From Jatrophihabitans sp. (GTDB lineage: Bacteria > Actinomycetota > Actinomycetes > Mycobacteriales > Jatrophihabitantaceae): DNA of 64,000 nt. The stretch spans positions 457,226-521,225 of the forward strand of contig DASVQQ010000007.1 of assembly GCA_036389035.1 (NCBI GenBank), read 5' to 3'. Positions within the stretch are counted from its first letter, which is position 1. Every line of letters begins with the position of its first letter. The position numbers and the translations under genes are program-made. Below, in pieces: positions 46,616-57,477 of the stretch. The notes beneath the pieces were generated by a model that was given only the letters and a program-made list of their open reading frames with translations, did no database searches and had not been told where the DNA came from.

Positions 46616-47736
46616 TGCGGCTGGCCAGGGTCGCAGCACTCGTCGGTGGCGGCGTCGGCGTGCTCACCGCGGTCTCGGCGGCCGCGGTGTCCCAGCAGCG
46701 CCGGACGGCGGCTCGCGAGCGCAGCCGGATCGAGGCCGGCTCGGCCGCGCTGTTGTCCCAGCCGCCGATCTCCGACGAGGGACTGGTGCTCACCGACGAC
46801 GGGATCGAGCTGCATTACGAAGAATGCGGCGGGCCGGCGGGCGGCAAGAAGGCCGCCGGCCTGACCGTGCTGTTCGTGCACGGCTACACCCTCAACCTGG
46901 GCTCGTTCCTCTTCCAGCGGCGGGCCCTGACCGAGGCGTTCGGGACAGGAGTCCGGCAGGTGTTCTACGACCAGCGCTCGCACGGCCGGTCCGGGCGCGC
47001 GCCGTCGCAGTCCTGCACCATCGAGCAACTCGGACACGACCTGCACAGCGTGATCGACCAGCTGGCGCCGGCCGGGCCGATCGTCCTGGTGGGCCATTCG
47101 ATGGGTGGCATGACGGTGATGGCGCTGGCCGATCAGCATCCCGAGCTGTTTCGCGACGGCGGCCGGGTCCGGTCGGTGGTGCTGATCAACACCTCGTCCG
47201 GCGAGCTGAAGAACCTGACCCTGGGACTGCCCAACGTGCTGGCCCGGCTGCACGCCCCGATGGTGCCGATCGTGCTGCGCCGGGCCGCCAAGAACGCCGC
47301 GCTGGTCGAGCAGGCCCGGACGATGGGCCGCGACCTGGCGTGGGTGATGACCAAGCGCCTCAGCTTCGCGGCCAAGGACGTCGACCCGGCCGTGGTCCAG
47401 TACTGCACCACCATGATCTCGGCGACCCCGGTCGACGTGGTCGCCGACTTCTACCCGACCCTGATGGCCTACGACGGCAGGATGGGGCTGCGCAACCTCA
47501 AGGACTGCCCGGTGCTGGTGATCGGCGCCGACTCCGACGCGATGACGCCGCTGGAGCATTCGAAGGCGATCGCCCGGGAGCTGCCCGAGGCCCGGTTGAT
47601 CGTCGCCGAGAACTCCGGGCACCTGCTGATGCTCGAGCATCCCGAGCTGGTCAACTCCCCGCTGGTCGCCGTCGTCGAGGCGGCGTTGACCGGCCGGCCC
47701 GGCATGTCCGGCACCGGCCAGCCGGTCAGCGCCTGA
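46615..47736 (+). CDS. Alpha/beta hydrolase with N-terminal membrane anchor
   Basis: 373 residues from ATG 46615, overlapping the alr stop (TGATG). A hydrophobic stretch at residues 5-25 may anchor it. The hydrolase fold starts near residue 58; oxyanion motif FVHGYTLN (87-94), nucleophile Ser162 in LVGHSMGGMTVMA, acid in GADSDAMTP and His in NSGHLLMLEHPE. The gene is often found between alr and tsaE in Actinobacteria (compare Rv3424 region), substrate unknown. Confidence 0.9.
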   Translation: MRLARVAALVGGGVGVLTAVSAAAVSQQRRTAARERSRIEAGSAALLSQPPISDEGLVLTDDGIELHYEECGGPAGGKKAAGLTVLFVHGYTLNLGSFLFQRRALTEAFGTGVRQVFYDQRSHGRSGRAPSQSCTIEQLGHDLHSVIDQLAPAGPIVLVGHSMGGMTVMALADQHPELFRDGGRVRSVVLINTSSGELKNLTLGLPNVLARLHAPMVPIVLRRAAKNAALVEQARTMGRDLAWVMTKRLSFAAKDVDPAVVQYCTTMISATPVDVVADFYPTLMAYDGRMGLRNLKDCPVLVIGADSDAMTPLEHSKAIARELPEARLIVAENSGHLLMLEHPELVNSPLVAVVEAALTGRPGMSGTGQPVSA

Positions 47737-48188
47737 TGGTGTCGCTGCCCACCCCGGCCGACACCTTCGACTTCGGCCGCCGGCTGGCGGAGCTGCTGCG
47801 TCCGGGTGACCTGCTGGTGCTGACCGGCCCGCTGGGCGCGGGCAAGACCGCGCTGGCCCAGGGCATCGGCGCGGGGCTGGGGGTGCCCGGCCGGGTGGTG
47901 TCACCGACCTTCGTGATCGCCCGGGTGCATCCCGGTGGCCGGATCCCGCTGGTGCACGTCGACGCCTACCGGCTCGGCTCGCTTGCCGAGGTGGACGACC
48001 TCGACCTGGACGTCGACCTGGCCGACTCGGTGACCGTGGTGGAGTGGGGCGCCGGCCTGGTCGAGCAGCTGGCCGAGGACCGGCTGCGGATCGAGATCAG
48101 CCGGCAGCCGGACTCCGAGGCGCGCGAGGTGCGGCTGGTGCCCGAAGGCGGCGACTGGGCCGATCGGCTGGGCAGGCTGGCGCACTAG
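47736..48188 (+). CDS. tsaE: tRNA t6A synthesis ATPase TsaE
   Basis: 150 residues from ATG 47736, overlapping the upstream stop. P-loop GPLGAGKTA at residues 31-39, then VVSPTFVIARVHPG and LVHVDAYRLGSLAEVDDLDLD, the typical TsaE switch and Walker B regions. It supports TsaB/TsaD in making N6-threonylcarbamoyladenosine. Confidence 0.95.
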   Translation: MVSLPTPADTFDFGRRLAELLRPGDLLVLTGPLGAGKTALAQGIGAGLGVPGRVVSPTFVIARVHPGGRIPLVHVDAYRLGSLAEVDDLDLDVDLADSVTVVEWGAGLVEQLAEDRLRIEISRQPDSEAREVRLVPEGGDWADRLGRLAH

Positions 48189-48197
48189 GCTGGCCGG

Positions 48198-48881
48198 GTG
48201 CTGGCTCTGGTTCTGGACACCTCGTCCGCGGCGGTGACGGCGGGCCTGGTGGAGTTCGCCGACGGCGCGGACCCGGTCGTGCTGGCCGAGCGGGTGACGG
48301 TGGACGCCCGGGCGCACGCCGAGCAGCTCACCCCGTCGCTGCGGGCCTGCCTGGCCGAGGCCGGGGTCGGGATAGCTGACCTGTCGGCGGTGGTGGCCGG
48401 CCTGGGCCCCGGCCCGTTCACCGGCCTGCGGGTCGGCTTGATGACCGCCGCCGCGCTTGCCGACGCCACCGGCCGGCCCGGTTACGGCGTCTGCTCGCTG
48501 GACGCGATCGCCGCCGCGCACCCTGAGCGGGAGGACCTGCTGGTGGCCGGTGACGCCCGCCGCAAGGAGGTCTACTGGGCGCGCTACCGCCACGGTGGGC
48601 GGATCGGCGAGCCGGCTGTCTCCAAACCGGCCGAGCTGGTCACCGAGCCGGGTGGCGGGCTGGTCGGCGGGACGCCCGCGATGGCCGGGGCCGGCGCCCG
48701 GCTGTACGCCGACATCCTGGGGCTGCCGTTGCTGGCGGGCGACTACCCGGGCGTCGCCGGGCTGGCGGCCTGCGCGGCCGGCCGGGTGCTGAACCGGGCC
48801 CCCGGCGAGGCGCTGACCCCGCTGTACCTGCGCCGCCCAGACGCGGTGGCGCCGGCCGCCCGCAAGCCGGTGGGGACATGA
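48198..48881 (+). CDS. tsaB: tRNA t6A synthesis protein TsaB
   Basis: 227 residues, GTG start. Starts LALVLDTSSAAVTAGLVE and has the GLGPGPFTGLRVGLMTAAALADATGRPGYGV motif of TsaB, the scaffold partner of TsaD. Overlaps the next gene by 4 bp. Confidence 0.95.
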   Translation: MLALVLDTSSAAVTAGLVEFADGADPVVLAERVTVDARAHAEQLTPSLRACLAEAGVGIADLSAVVAGLGPGPFTGLRVGLMTAAALADATGRPGYGVCSLDAIAAAHPEREDLLVAGDARRKEVYWARYRHGGRIGEPAVSKPAELVTEPGGGLVGGTPAMAGAGARLYADILGLPLLAGDYPGVAGLAACAAGRVLNRAPGEALTPLYLRRPDAVAPAARKPVGT

Positions 48882-49472
48882 GCGAGGATCGCAGCGAGCG
48901 CGCTGAGGACATGAGTGCCGCGGCCGGGCCGCTGACGCCGGAGGTCCGGTTGCGGCGGATGCGGATCTCCGACCTGGACGTCCTGCTGCGGTATGAGCAG
49001 GAGATGTTCGGCCCCGAGGCCTGGTCCCGGCGGGGTTACCTCGAAGAGCTGTCCGACCGGAAGCAACGCCATTATCTGGTCGCGGAGAAAGTCGCCGAGA
49101 GCGTCGCGGAGAAAGTCGCCGAGAGCGTGGCCGAGGAAGCCGCCGAGCCTCCCGGCAGCCACCTCCTGGGCACCGGCGGGCTGCTGACGATCGGCGAGAC
49201 CTCTCAGATCCTCACCCTCGCGGTGCTGCCGCCCGCCCGGCGCACCGGGGTAGGCCGGCTGCTGGTCCGGGCGCTGATCGCCGAAGCACGCCGGCGCCGC
49301 GCCGGCGAGGTGCTGCTGGAGGTGCGGGAGGACAACGAGCCCGCCCAGCGGCTGTACGCCACCGAGGGCTTCACCGTGCTCGGTCGGCGGCGCGGCTACT
49401 ACGAGCAGGGCCGGGTGGACGCGATCACCATGCGCTATGAGATCGAGCGTCCTGCGCCGGAGGTGACGGGCG

Positions 49473-49483
<11 letters not shown>
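48878..49483 (+). CDS. rimI: Ribosomal-protein-alanine acetyltransferase RimI
   Basis: 201 residues. GNAT fold: [33 protein letters not shown] at the start, acetyl-CoA loop [21 protein letters not shown] and [28 protein letters not shown]. An internal 24-bp perfect duplication (49079-49126) adds VAEKVAES repeats between strands beta2 and beta3, longer than usual. It overlaps tsaD by 11 bp. Confidence 0.93.
49079..49126 (+). repeat. 24-bp perfect tandem duplication in rimI
   Basis: Two identical 24-bp units (49079-49102, 49103-49126) encoding VAEKVAES twice, followed by a diverged third VAEEAAE. It extends a surface loop of RimI. Confidence 0.92.
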
Positions 49484-50515
<1,032 letters not shown>

Positions 50516-50516
<1 letters not shown>

Positions 50517-50602
50517 TGGCCTGTCCCTTGCTGCTGCGGTCCCCGCCCGCGCCGTCCCCGGCGGCGCGTTGCGCCCGCAGAACTGCCACCGCGTTCCGAT
50601 GA
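50516..50602 (+). CDS. 28-codon bridging ORF after tsaD
   Basis: ATG 50516 overlaps the tsaD stop (TGATG); its TGA 50600-50602 overlaps the ATG of the next gene at 50599 (ATGA). The 82-bp gap is thus one exact frame (MACPLLLRSPPAPSPAARC...). Peptide composition is unremarkable. It is one of several such bridges in this window. Confidence 0.35.
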
Positions 50603-50862
50603 CTGTCACCATGTGGGAGGTCCGGGCCGCCGACGGGCAGCTGGAGCAGTTGCTGGCCTGGCTGCTGCCCCGGCTCGACGGCAGCGCCCAGGTCTATCGC
50701 AGCGCCGGTGGCGAGCCGCGGGTGGTGGTGCTGGACCCGACCGGTGAGGTCATCGACCGGCTGGCCGGCGTCCCGCCGAATCTGATCGCGCGGCCGGCGC
50801 ACGCATGGCAGTTCGACGAAGTAGGCAATGGTTGGGCCGGGTCGTCGCATCAAGAAGAGTGA
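50599..50862 (+). CDS. Small conserved hypothetical protein
   Basis: 87 residues from ATG 50599 (MTVTMWEVRAADGQLEQLL). I recognise no named domain. The pattern TMWEVRAADGQLEQLLAWLLPRL...AQVYRSAGGEPRVVVLDPTG suggests a ferredoxin-like alpha/beta fold of the ABM-monooxygenase sort, but key residues cannot be judged. It lies between tsaD and an ECF sigma factor gene, 10 bp before the latter. Confidence 0.65.
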   Translation: MTVTMWEVRAADGQLEQLLAWLLPRLDGSAQVYRSAGGEPRVVVLDPTGEVIDRLAGVPPNLIARPAHAWQFDEVGNGWAGSSHQEE

Positions 50863-50872
50863 GGAGGCTGGG

Positions 50873-51409
50873 ATGGATTCGGACGAGCGTTTCACGGCGT
50901 TCGTCCGCGAACACACCCCGGCGCTGCTCAAGACCGCCTACCTGCTGACCCGCAATGCGGGCGAGGCCGAGGAGCTGGTGCAGGACACCCTGGCCTGGCT
51001 CTACCCGCGCTGGCAGCAGGTGGAGTTCGCCGATCACCAGCTGGCCTACGTCCGCAAGGCGGTGGTGAACCGGTTCCTGGCCGGTCGGCGGCGGATGTCG
51101 GCGACCGAGGTGCGTTTCGACGCGGCCAAGGAGCGGGTCTCGGATCGCCCGGTCGTCCGGGACCGGACCGCTGAGGTGGACGAGCGGATCGCCCTGTGGA
51201 CGCTGATGGGCGAGCTGTCCGAGCGGCAGCGGGCGGCGTTGGTGCTGCGGTTCTTCCACGACCTGCCCGATGACGAGGTCGCCGGCGTCCTGGAATGCCG
51301 GGTGGGCACCGTACGCAGCCTGATCAGCCGGGCTCTGAGCACCTTGCGCACGGCCGGGAACTTCGCTGACGACACCGTCAGCGCGCGGTATCTGAGGAAC
51401 GTGACATGA
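50873..51409 (+). CDS. ECF sigma factor, SigE-family type
   Basis: 178 residues from ATG 50873 with GAGGAGG upstream. Sigma region 2 covers residues 8-75 (FTAFVREHTPALLKTAYLLTRNAGEAEELVQDTLAWLYPRW), region 4 residues 110-165 (LSERQRAALVLRFFHDLPDDEVAGVLECRVGTVRSLISRALSTLR). It matches the actinobacterial SigE-family group of short ECFs. The next gene, a single-TM protein, is the likely regulator or anti-sigma partner. Confidence 0.92.
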   Translation: MDSDERFTAFVREHTPALLKTAYLLTRNAGEAEELVQDTLAWLYPRWQQVEFADHQLAYVRKAVVNRFLAGRRRMSATEVRFDAAKERVSDRPVVRDRTAEVDERIALWTLMGELSERQRAALVLRFFHDLPDDEVAGVLECRVGTVRSLISRALSTLRTAGNFADDTVSARYLRNVT

Positions 51410-51444
51410 ACACGACAGGCGTGGAGCACTGCCATGACCGCTAA
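51406..51444 (+). CDS. 12-codon linker ORF after the sigma factor
   Basis: ATG 51406 overlaps the sigma factor stop (ATGA) and the frame (MNTTGVEHCHDR) ends at TAA 51442-51444, 11 bp inside the next gene that starts at 51434. It could keep ribosomes on the message between the two. Unproven. Confidence 0.3.
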   Translation: MNTTGVEHCHDR

Positions 51445-52663
51445 GACCTTGACGGACGAGCTGCGCTCGGTGCTGCTGTTCCACGCGCTGGAGGCCCCCG
51501 AGCCCAACGCGACGGTCGACCGGATCCTGGCCGAGACGGTGGGCACGGTGACAGCGCTCGGCCTGCACGACGAGGCGCCCGAATCCAGCGCCGAGCCGCG
51601 CCCGCGACGCCGGTTGTCCTTGCAGCACCTGATGGCCGCCGCGGTCGTCGGGGTGCTGCTGATCTCGGTTGCCGGCATCAACTCCTTCCGTAACCGCAAC
51701 GCGGGCCAGACGGCCACCGAGGCGAGTCAGGACCAGGTCAGCCAGCGGCAGCAGGATGACGCGGCGGCCGGCGGCGCAACGGCCGGGTCAGCGGGGCAGC
51801 CGGCGCCGGGGGCGGACCTCTCGGCCGAGGCCAAGCCGGTGGCGCCCCCGGCCTACGCCGGCCAGCGGTTGGACTGCGCCACGATCCCGGGCAGCAAGCT
51901 GACGGTCGGCCAGTCCGACCGCTTCAAGCTGTTGAGCGACGTGGAGGGCTATCTCTTCGAGTACCTGTGCGTCGCGCCGGACGGTCGGCGCTCGGCCAGC
52001 GAGGTGCAGATGTTCCAGCTGGCCGCGGGCAAGTGGCAGTACATGCAGACCCTGCCGCACCCGAACGCCTACGAGCATCTGGAATCCCTGAGCGCCGGGG
52101 CGACGGCGTACATCCAGTTCTCGGTCCACCGTCCCGGCGGCGTGCCCGGCGAGATCCGCCGGGCGGTGGTGGACCTGTCCAATCCCACTGACGACTCGAG
52201 CTATTTCGTGGTCGAGCCGTGCCTGCGCGAGCACCTGGAGGTGACGCTGACCCCGCTGCCCGATGCTGCCGCGCCGGCCTGGCGGCTGTCGCTGCGCAAT
52301 CAGGGGCGGACGGATCCGGTCACCGGTAGCCGCAGCGACGCAGCTTGCGCGCTGGAGGGCTTTCCGCGGGTGAGCGCGCAGCGCGACGGCGACATCCTGA
52401 GCACGGCGACGCCCACCATGAACGGGCCGGCCGGCGGTGTCAGCCGGCAGAAGGCGCCGCCGATCATCATCCTCACCCGGGGTGCTACCGCGTCGGCGGT
52501 CATCGAGCAGAGTTCGCGGGCGGCGGCCGGCTCCTGCCTGCGCTCGGATCAGCTGGCGGTGACCCTGCCCAACGGGGTGTCGCTGGACCGGCTGCCGGCC
52601 GAGGTGGCCGGCTGCGGGCTGGTGGTGCACCCGCTGGTCGGCAATGCCCGGGGCTCGGACTGA
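51434..52663 (+). CDS. Single-TM DUF4232-like protein, putative sigma regulator
   Basis: 409 residues. Cytoplasmic N-terminal 55-60 residues (MTAKTLTDELRSVLLFHALEAPEPNATVDRILAE), one TM segment at about 62-78 (LMAAAVVGVLLISVAGIN), a Gln/Ala/Gly linker, then a long external part. The C-terminal 150 residues resemble DUF4232: CLREHLEVTLTPLPDAAAPAWRLSLRNQG ... CALEGFPRVS ... CLRSDQLAVTLPNG, with paired Cys. The layout after an ECF gene suggests an anti-sigma or sensor, but no ASD/ZAS zinc motif is seen. Confidence 0.75.
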   Translation: MTAKTLTDELRSVLLFHALEAPEPNATVDRILAETVGTVTALGLHDEAPESSAEPRPRRRLSLQHLMAAAVVGVLLISVAGINSFRNRNAGQTATEASQDQVSQRQQDDAAAGGATAGSAGQPAPGADLSAEAKPVAPPAYAGQRLDCATIPGSKLTVGQSDRFKLLSDVEGYLFEYLCVAPDGRRSASEVQMFQLAAGKWQYMQTLPHPNAYEHLESLSAGATAYIQFSVHRPGGVPGEIRRAVVDLSNPTDDSSYFVVEPCLREHLEVTLTPLPDAAAPAWRLSLRNQGRTDPVTGSRSDAACALEGFPRVSAQRDGDILSTATPTMNGPAGGVSRQKAPPIIILTRGATASAVIEQSSRAAAGSCLRSDQLAVTLPNGVSLDRLPAEVAGCGLVVHPLVGNARGSD

Positions 52664-52671
52664 CCGATGGC

Positions 52672-52748
52672 CACCGGGTCACCGTTCACCGGGTCACCCG
52701 TCACCCGATCACCCAGTCACGGTCACGGGTCACCGTCACCGGGTCACT
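52672..52748. repeat. Degenerate GGGTCAC repeats between convergent genes
   Basis: About nine copies of (C)GGGTCAC or its complement-like GTCACC occur in 77 bp, spanning the gap between the DUF4232 gene stop (52663) and the end of the methyltransferase gene (52736). Units such as CACCGGGTCACC can pair with each other in both transcripts, so the array may act as a two-way terminator. Confidence 0.65.
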
Positions 52749-53935
52749 GGCTCGGCCAAGATCGCCAGGTGCTTCTCGCCGACCCGGGCCAGCAGCACCG
52801 TGATCGAGTTCGGCCCGGCCGGCTTGAGCTCGCGACGCAGCACGGCCGGGTCGATGTCCACGCCGCGTTTCTTGATCTCGAGGACCCCGACCTGCCGCCG
52901 GGCCAGCTCGGCTCGCAGCCGCTTGAGCGAGTACGGCAGCACGTCCAGCACCTCGAAGCCCCTGGCCAGCCCCGCCGCGGGGCCGCCGGCGGGCGCGTCG
53001 GCCGACAGGTAGGCCAGCTGCTCGGCGATCCGGCGGCCGCCGGGCAGCAGCGCGGCCAGTTGCCGCACCAGCCCCGCCCTGATCACCGCGCCGTCGGGCT
53101 CGTAGAGGTAGCGACCCACCGGTCCGACCCGCGGCTCGGCGGGGTCGGCGTCGGTCAGCCACAGGCCGGCCGGCAGTACCGTGGCACGGCGCCGGATGCC
53201 AGCGGTGGTGAACCCCGCCGACCACAGCACCGCCTCCTTCACCCCGCCGCCGAAGGACACCCACTCGGCCTCCAGGTCCGGCGGTATCAGGGCGTGCCCG
53301 ATACCCGGGCCGAGCTTGGCCGCCGCCGGCCGCTCGCCGTCCAGCACCCGCAGCACGAACTCGAAGCTCGGCGAGTAGGCGGCCGGGTCGAAGGTGCGCC
53401 CGTGGGCGCCGCGCCTGGCCGGATCCAGGAACACCGACTCGGCGTGGCGCCAGCCGGCCTGCTCGGCCGAACCGAGGCTGATCCGCACCGGTTGCCCGGC
53501 GGTGTTGGCGGCGGCCAGCGCCGCGGTGGCCGGGTCCCGCTCGATCCCCTCGACCCGCAACCCGGCCCGGGCGAAGGCCAGCGCGTCGGAGCCGATGCCA
53601 CAGCACAGGTCCAGCACCGAGCCCAGCCCGGCGGCGGCGAACCGGGCGGCCCGGTGGTCGGCGACCTCGATCCGGGTGGCCTGCTCCAGGCCGTCGGCGG
53701 TGAACAGCATCGTCGCGGCCAGGTCGCCGAACTTCGCCCTGGCGGCGGCCCGCAGGCGGGCCTGGGTCAGCGCCGCGGTGGCCAGCTCCGGCGGCAGCAG
53801 CCGGCGCACGGCGGCCGCCCGGCGGACCGGGTCGGTCTCGGTCACCGACTCGGCCAGCCCGATCGCCCGCTCCAGCTCAGCCCGGCCGGCGGGGCCGGTG
53901 AACTCGAGGACCTGGTCACTGGACTCGGGGAGCAC
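52736..53935 (-). CDS. Class I SAM methyltransferase with THUMP-like C-terminal domain
   Basis: 399 residues from GTG 53933-53935 (MLPESSDQVLEF). The SAM domain has VLDLCCGIGSDALAFARAGLRVEGIERDPATAALAAANT (residues about 105-143) and VFLDPARRGAHGRTF. The C-terminal 120 residues (RRQVGVLEIKKRGVDIDPAVLRRELKPAGPNSITVLLAR) form a THUMP-like module. Probably modifies RNA, target unknown. Divergent from groES. Confidence 0.88.
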   Translation of the reverse strand: MLPESSDQVLEFTGPAGRAELERAIGLAESVTETDPVRRAAAVRRLLPPELATAALTQARLRAAARAKFGDLAATMLFTADGLEQATRIEVADHRAARFAAAGLGSVLDLCCGIGSDALAFARAGLRVEGIERDPATAALAAANTAGQPVRISLGSAEQAGWRHAESVFLDPARRGAHGRTFDPAAYSPSFEFVLRVLDGERPAAAKLGPGIGHALIPPDLEAEWVSFGGGVKEAVLWSAGFTTAGIRRRATVLPAGLWLTDADPAEPRVGPVGRYLYEPDGAVIRAGLVRQLAALLPGGRRIAEQLAYLSADAPAGGPAAGLARGFEVLDVLPYSLKRLRAELARRQVGVLEIKKRGVDIDPAVLRRELKPAGPNSITVLLARVGEKHLAILAEPVTR

Positions 53936-53995
53936 CCGGCAAGTGTGTCCTATTCCAGTTGACCGGCCGCCGCGTGAGGCGTGGCGCACCCGGTG

Positions 53996-54029
53996 TTGAG
54001 CGCTGGCACTCTCAGGGCTAGAGTGCTAG
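53996..54029 (+). promoter_or_regulatory. groES promoter with CIRCE operator
   Basis: A promoter TTGAGC (53996-54001), 17 bp, TAGAGT (54019-54024) overlaps a CIRCE element CTGGCACTC-N9-GAGTGCTAG (54003-54011 and 54021-54029; consensus TTAGCACTC-N9-GAGTGCTAA). HrcA bound here would block RNA polymerase, giving heat-shock control of groES. Confidence 0.88.
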
Positions 54030-54123
54030 TCAAGGCATGGCTGACCCCCGCGACGGCAGCCCCGGCCGACATCCGAACACAGACATCTCCATTACCCGTA
54101 AGACCCCAGGAGGGGAGCTGAGC

Positions 54124-54429
54124 GTGACCGCCACCAAGGTCAACATCAAGCCGCTTGAGGACCGCATCGTCGTCCAGGCTCTGGAAGCCGAGACCACCAC
54201 CGCTTCCGGCATCGTCATTCCCGACACCGCCAAGGAGAAGCCCCAGGAGGGCACCGTCCTCGCGGTCGGTCCCGGTCGTGTCGACGACAAGGGCAACCGC
54301 ATCCCGATCGACGTCTCCGAAGGCGATGTCGTGCTGTACTCCAAGTACGGCGGCACCGAGGTCAAGTACGCCGGCCAGGAGTACCTGGTCCTGTCGGCGC
54401 GCGACGTCCTCGCTGTCATCGTCAAGTAA
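54124..54429 (+). CDS. groS: Co-chaperonin GroES
   Basis: 101 residues from GTG 54124 ([43 protein letters not shown]), with AGGAGGGGAG upstream. The mobile loop ([11 protein letters not shown]) and the C-terminal [27 protein letters not shown] are conserved. Directly downstream of the CIRCE operator. Confidence 0.97.
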   Translation: MTATKVNIKPLEDRIVVQALEAETTTASGIVIPDTAKEKPQEGTVLAVGPGRVDDKGNRIPIDVSEGDVVLYSKYGGTEVKYAGQEYLVLSARDVLAVIVK

Positions 54430-54439
54430 CACCTTCTGA

Positions 54440-56276
<1,837 letters not shown>

Positions 56277-56300
56277 CAGGGCCGAACTCACACCCGGGCC

Positions 56301-56353
56301 GAAAGAACTCCCCGCTCGCATCGTCCGCCATGCGAGCGGGGAGTTGGTCTTTC
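56301..56353. terminator. Long bidirectional terminator between groL and whiB
   Basis: A 16-bp perfect stem, AACTCCCCGCTCGCAT (56306-56321) / ATGCGAGCGGGGAGTT (56330-56345), with an 8-nt loop, extended outside by GAAAG (56301-56305) / CTTTC (56349-56353). It lies between convergent genes and should stop transcription from both sides. Confidence 0.85.
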
Positions 56354-56362
56354 GGGCCGCCC

Positions 56363-56653
56363 TCAGCTGGCGTAACTGGCCTGCATCCTGATCAGCTGAG
56401 CGCGCTCCTCGGTGGACTTGCCTCCCCAGACCCCGTAGGGCTCCCTGGTCTGCAGCGCCCAGTTCAGGCACGCCTGAGCCACCGGGCACTGGGCGCACAC
56501 CTGCTTGGCGGCTCGTTCCCGCCGTACCCTGGAGGGCCCTCGTTCGTTTTCAGGGTGAAAGAACGTTGAGGAATCCAGGCCCCTGCAGGCGCCTTGCATC
56601 TGCCAGTCCCAGTCCTCCGCACGCGGCGCTGGTAAGCGGGACACATCCGCCAT
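56363..56653 (-). CDS. WhiB-family iron-sulfur regulator
   Basis: 96 residues from ATG 56651-56653 (MADVSRLPAPRAEDWDWQM). Four cysteines for a [4Fe-4S] cluster: C23, C53, C56, C62; then GVWGG at 74-78 and a basic C-terminal part. By position beside groEL1 it corresponds to mycobacterial whiB3, but length and sequence alone do not settle which WhiB it is. Likely binds the sigma factor and responds to redox or NO. Confidence 0.92.
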   Translation of the reverse strand: MADVSRLPAPRAEDWDWQMQGACRGLDSSTFFHPENERGPSRVRRERAAKQVCAQCPVAQACLNWALQTREPYGVWGGKSTEERAQLIRMQASYAS

Positions 56654-56924
56654 CGTTACCTCCCGAGCCGAACCGCACTGGCAGAAAAGTGCCAAGTGCT
56701 CGATCCAACGACCGGGGGCGGGAAAGGTGACGCAGAGTATGCAACCAGTAGCAGAAATTTTTCACCCGCTGTCAGTGAGCTGTCCGGAAGCGCCTGGTTT
56801 GACGGCATAGCGGGACCGAAAGCGCTTCACGGCGACTGGCAGCACATTGCCAACGGCGTCAGTCAGGGATCGGTCAGGGCGATGAGCGCGCGGCTCACCC
56901 GAACGAGGCTGGCCCGAACGAGGC
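56654..56924. other. Upstream region of whiB
   Basis: 271 bp between the whiB start and the end of the DUF5319 gene on the minus strand. No gene is seen. A stretch near 56740-56765 (ACCAGTAGCAGAAATTTTTCAC) is unusually AT-rich for this window and may hold the whiB promoter, but no clear -35/-10 pair is assigned. An 8-bp direct repeat CCCGAACGAGGCT-like unit occurs at 56898-56925. Confidence 0.45.
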
Positions 56925-57317
56925 TCAGCTGCGGTGAGCCAGCGCGTCGGTGAACCCGCGCGCGTAGTCCCAGCTGACGTAGGCATCGGTCAGCGGCTCG
57001 GCGGCGGGCTCGTGCACCCCGGTCCGGCCGTTGCCCAGCAGGCTGCGCAGGTTGGCCGCCATCAGCGCCCAGGAGAAGTAGTGCTGCTCGCCGCAGTCGG
57101 CGCAGTCGACGACGATCCCGTGAATCTCGTGCGGGCTCAGAGCCGCTTCGAACTCGGTCAGCTCGGCCAGATCGGCGGCGATCTCTTGCAGATCGGTGTC
57201 GGTCAGCGGCTCGACCGGGTCAAGATCGTCCAGCAAATTGGACGGGTCGTTGGGGTCCCCCAGGAACGGATCTACCGGTCCGCTGTGCGGATCGAAGTAC
57301 GAATCGCGAGAGGTCAC
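56925..57317 (-). CDS. DUF5319 family protein
   Basis: 130 residues, acidic. Family stretch: DPFLGDPNDPSNLLDDLDPVEPLTDTDLQEIAADLAELTEFEAALSPHEIHGIVVDCADCGEQHYFSWALMAANLRSLL. A CxxC pair (CADC) may bind a metal. It is the counterpart of mycobacterial Rv3412, found near guaB2 across Actinobacteria; function unknown. Confidence 0.9.
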   Translation of the reverse strand: MTSRDSYFDPHSGPVDPFLGDPNDPSNLLDDLDPVEPLTDTDLQEIAADLAELTEFEAALSPHEIHGIVVDCADCGEQHYFSWALMAANLRSLLGNGRTGVHEPAAEPLTDAYVSWDYARGFTDALAHRS

Positions 57318-57412
57318 CCGTCAAAGGTAACGCTCGTTGGCCGCTCCGTTCTAATTCTTGCCAATTCTTTTCCTCTGGTTTTTCGCAACTTCGTCCGTCC
57401 GGGCGAGCCCGA

Positions 57413-57453
57413 AGGCCGGCCTGCCGGCCCCGTTCGGGGCAGCAGGCCGGCCT
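57413..57453 (-). terminator. Terminator of the ABC exporter operon
   Basis: AGGCCGGCCTG (57413-57423) / CAGGCCGGCCT (57443-57453), an 11-bp perfect stem enclosing a second perfect hairpin GCCCCG-TT-CGGGGC (57427-57440). Read on the minus strand it lies 25 bp after the permease stop. Confidence 0.8.
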
Positions 57454-57477
57454 CGGCGCTGGGGTTCGGGCGGTGGG

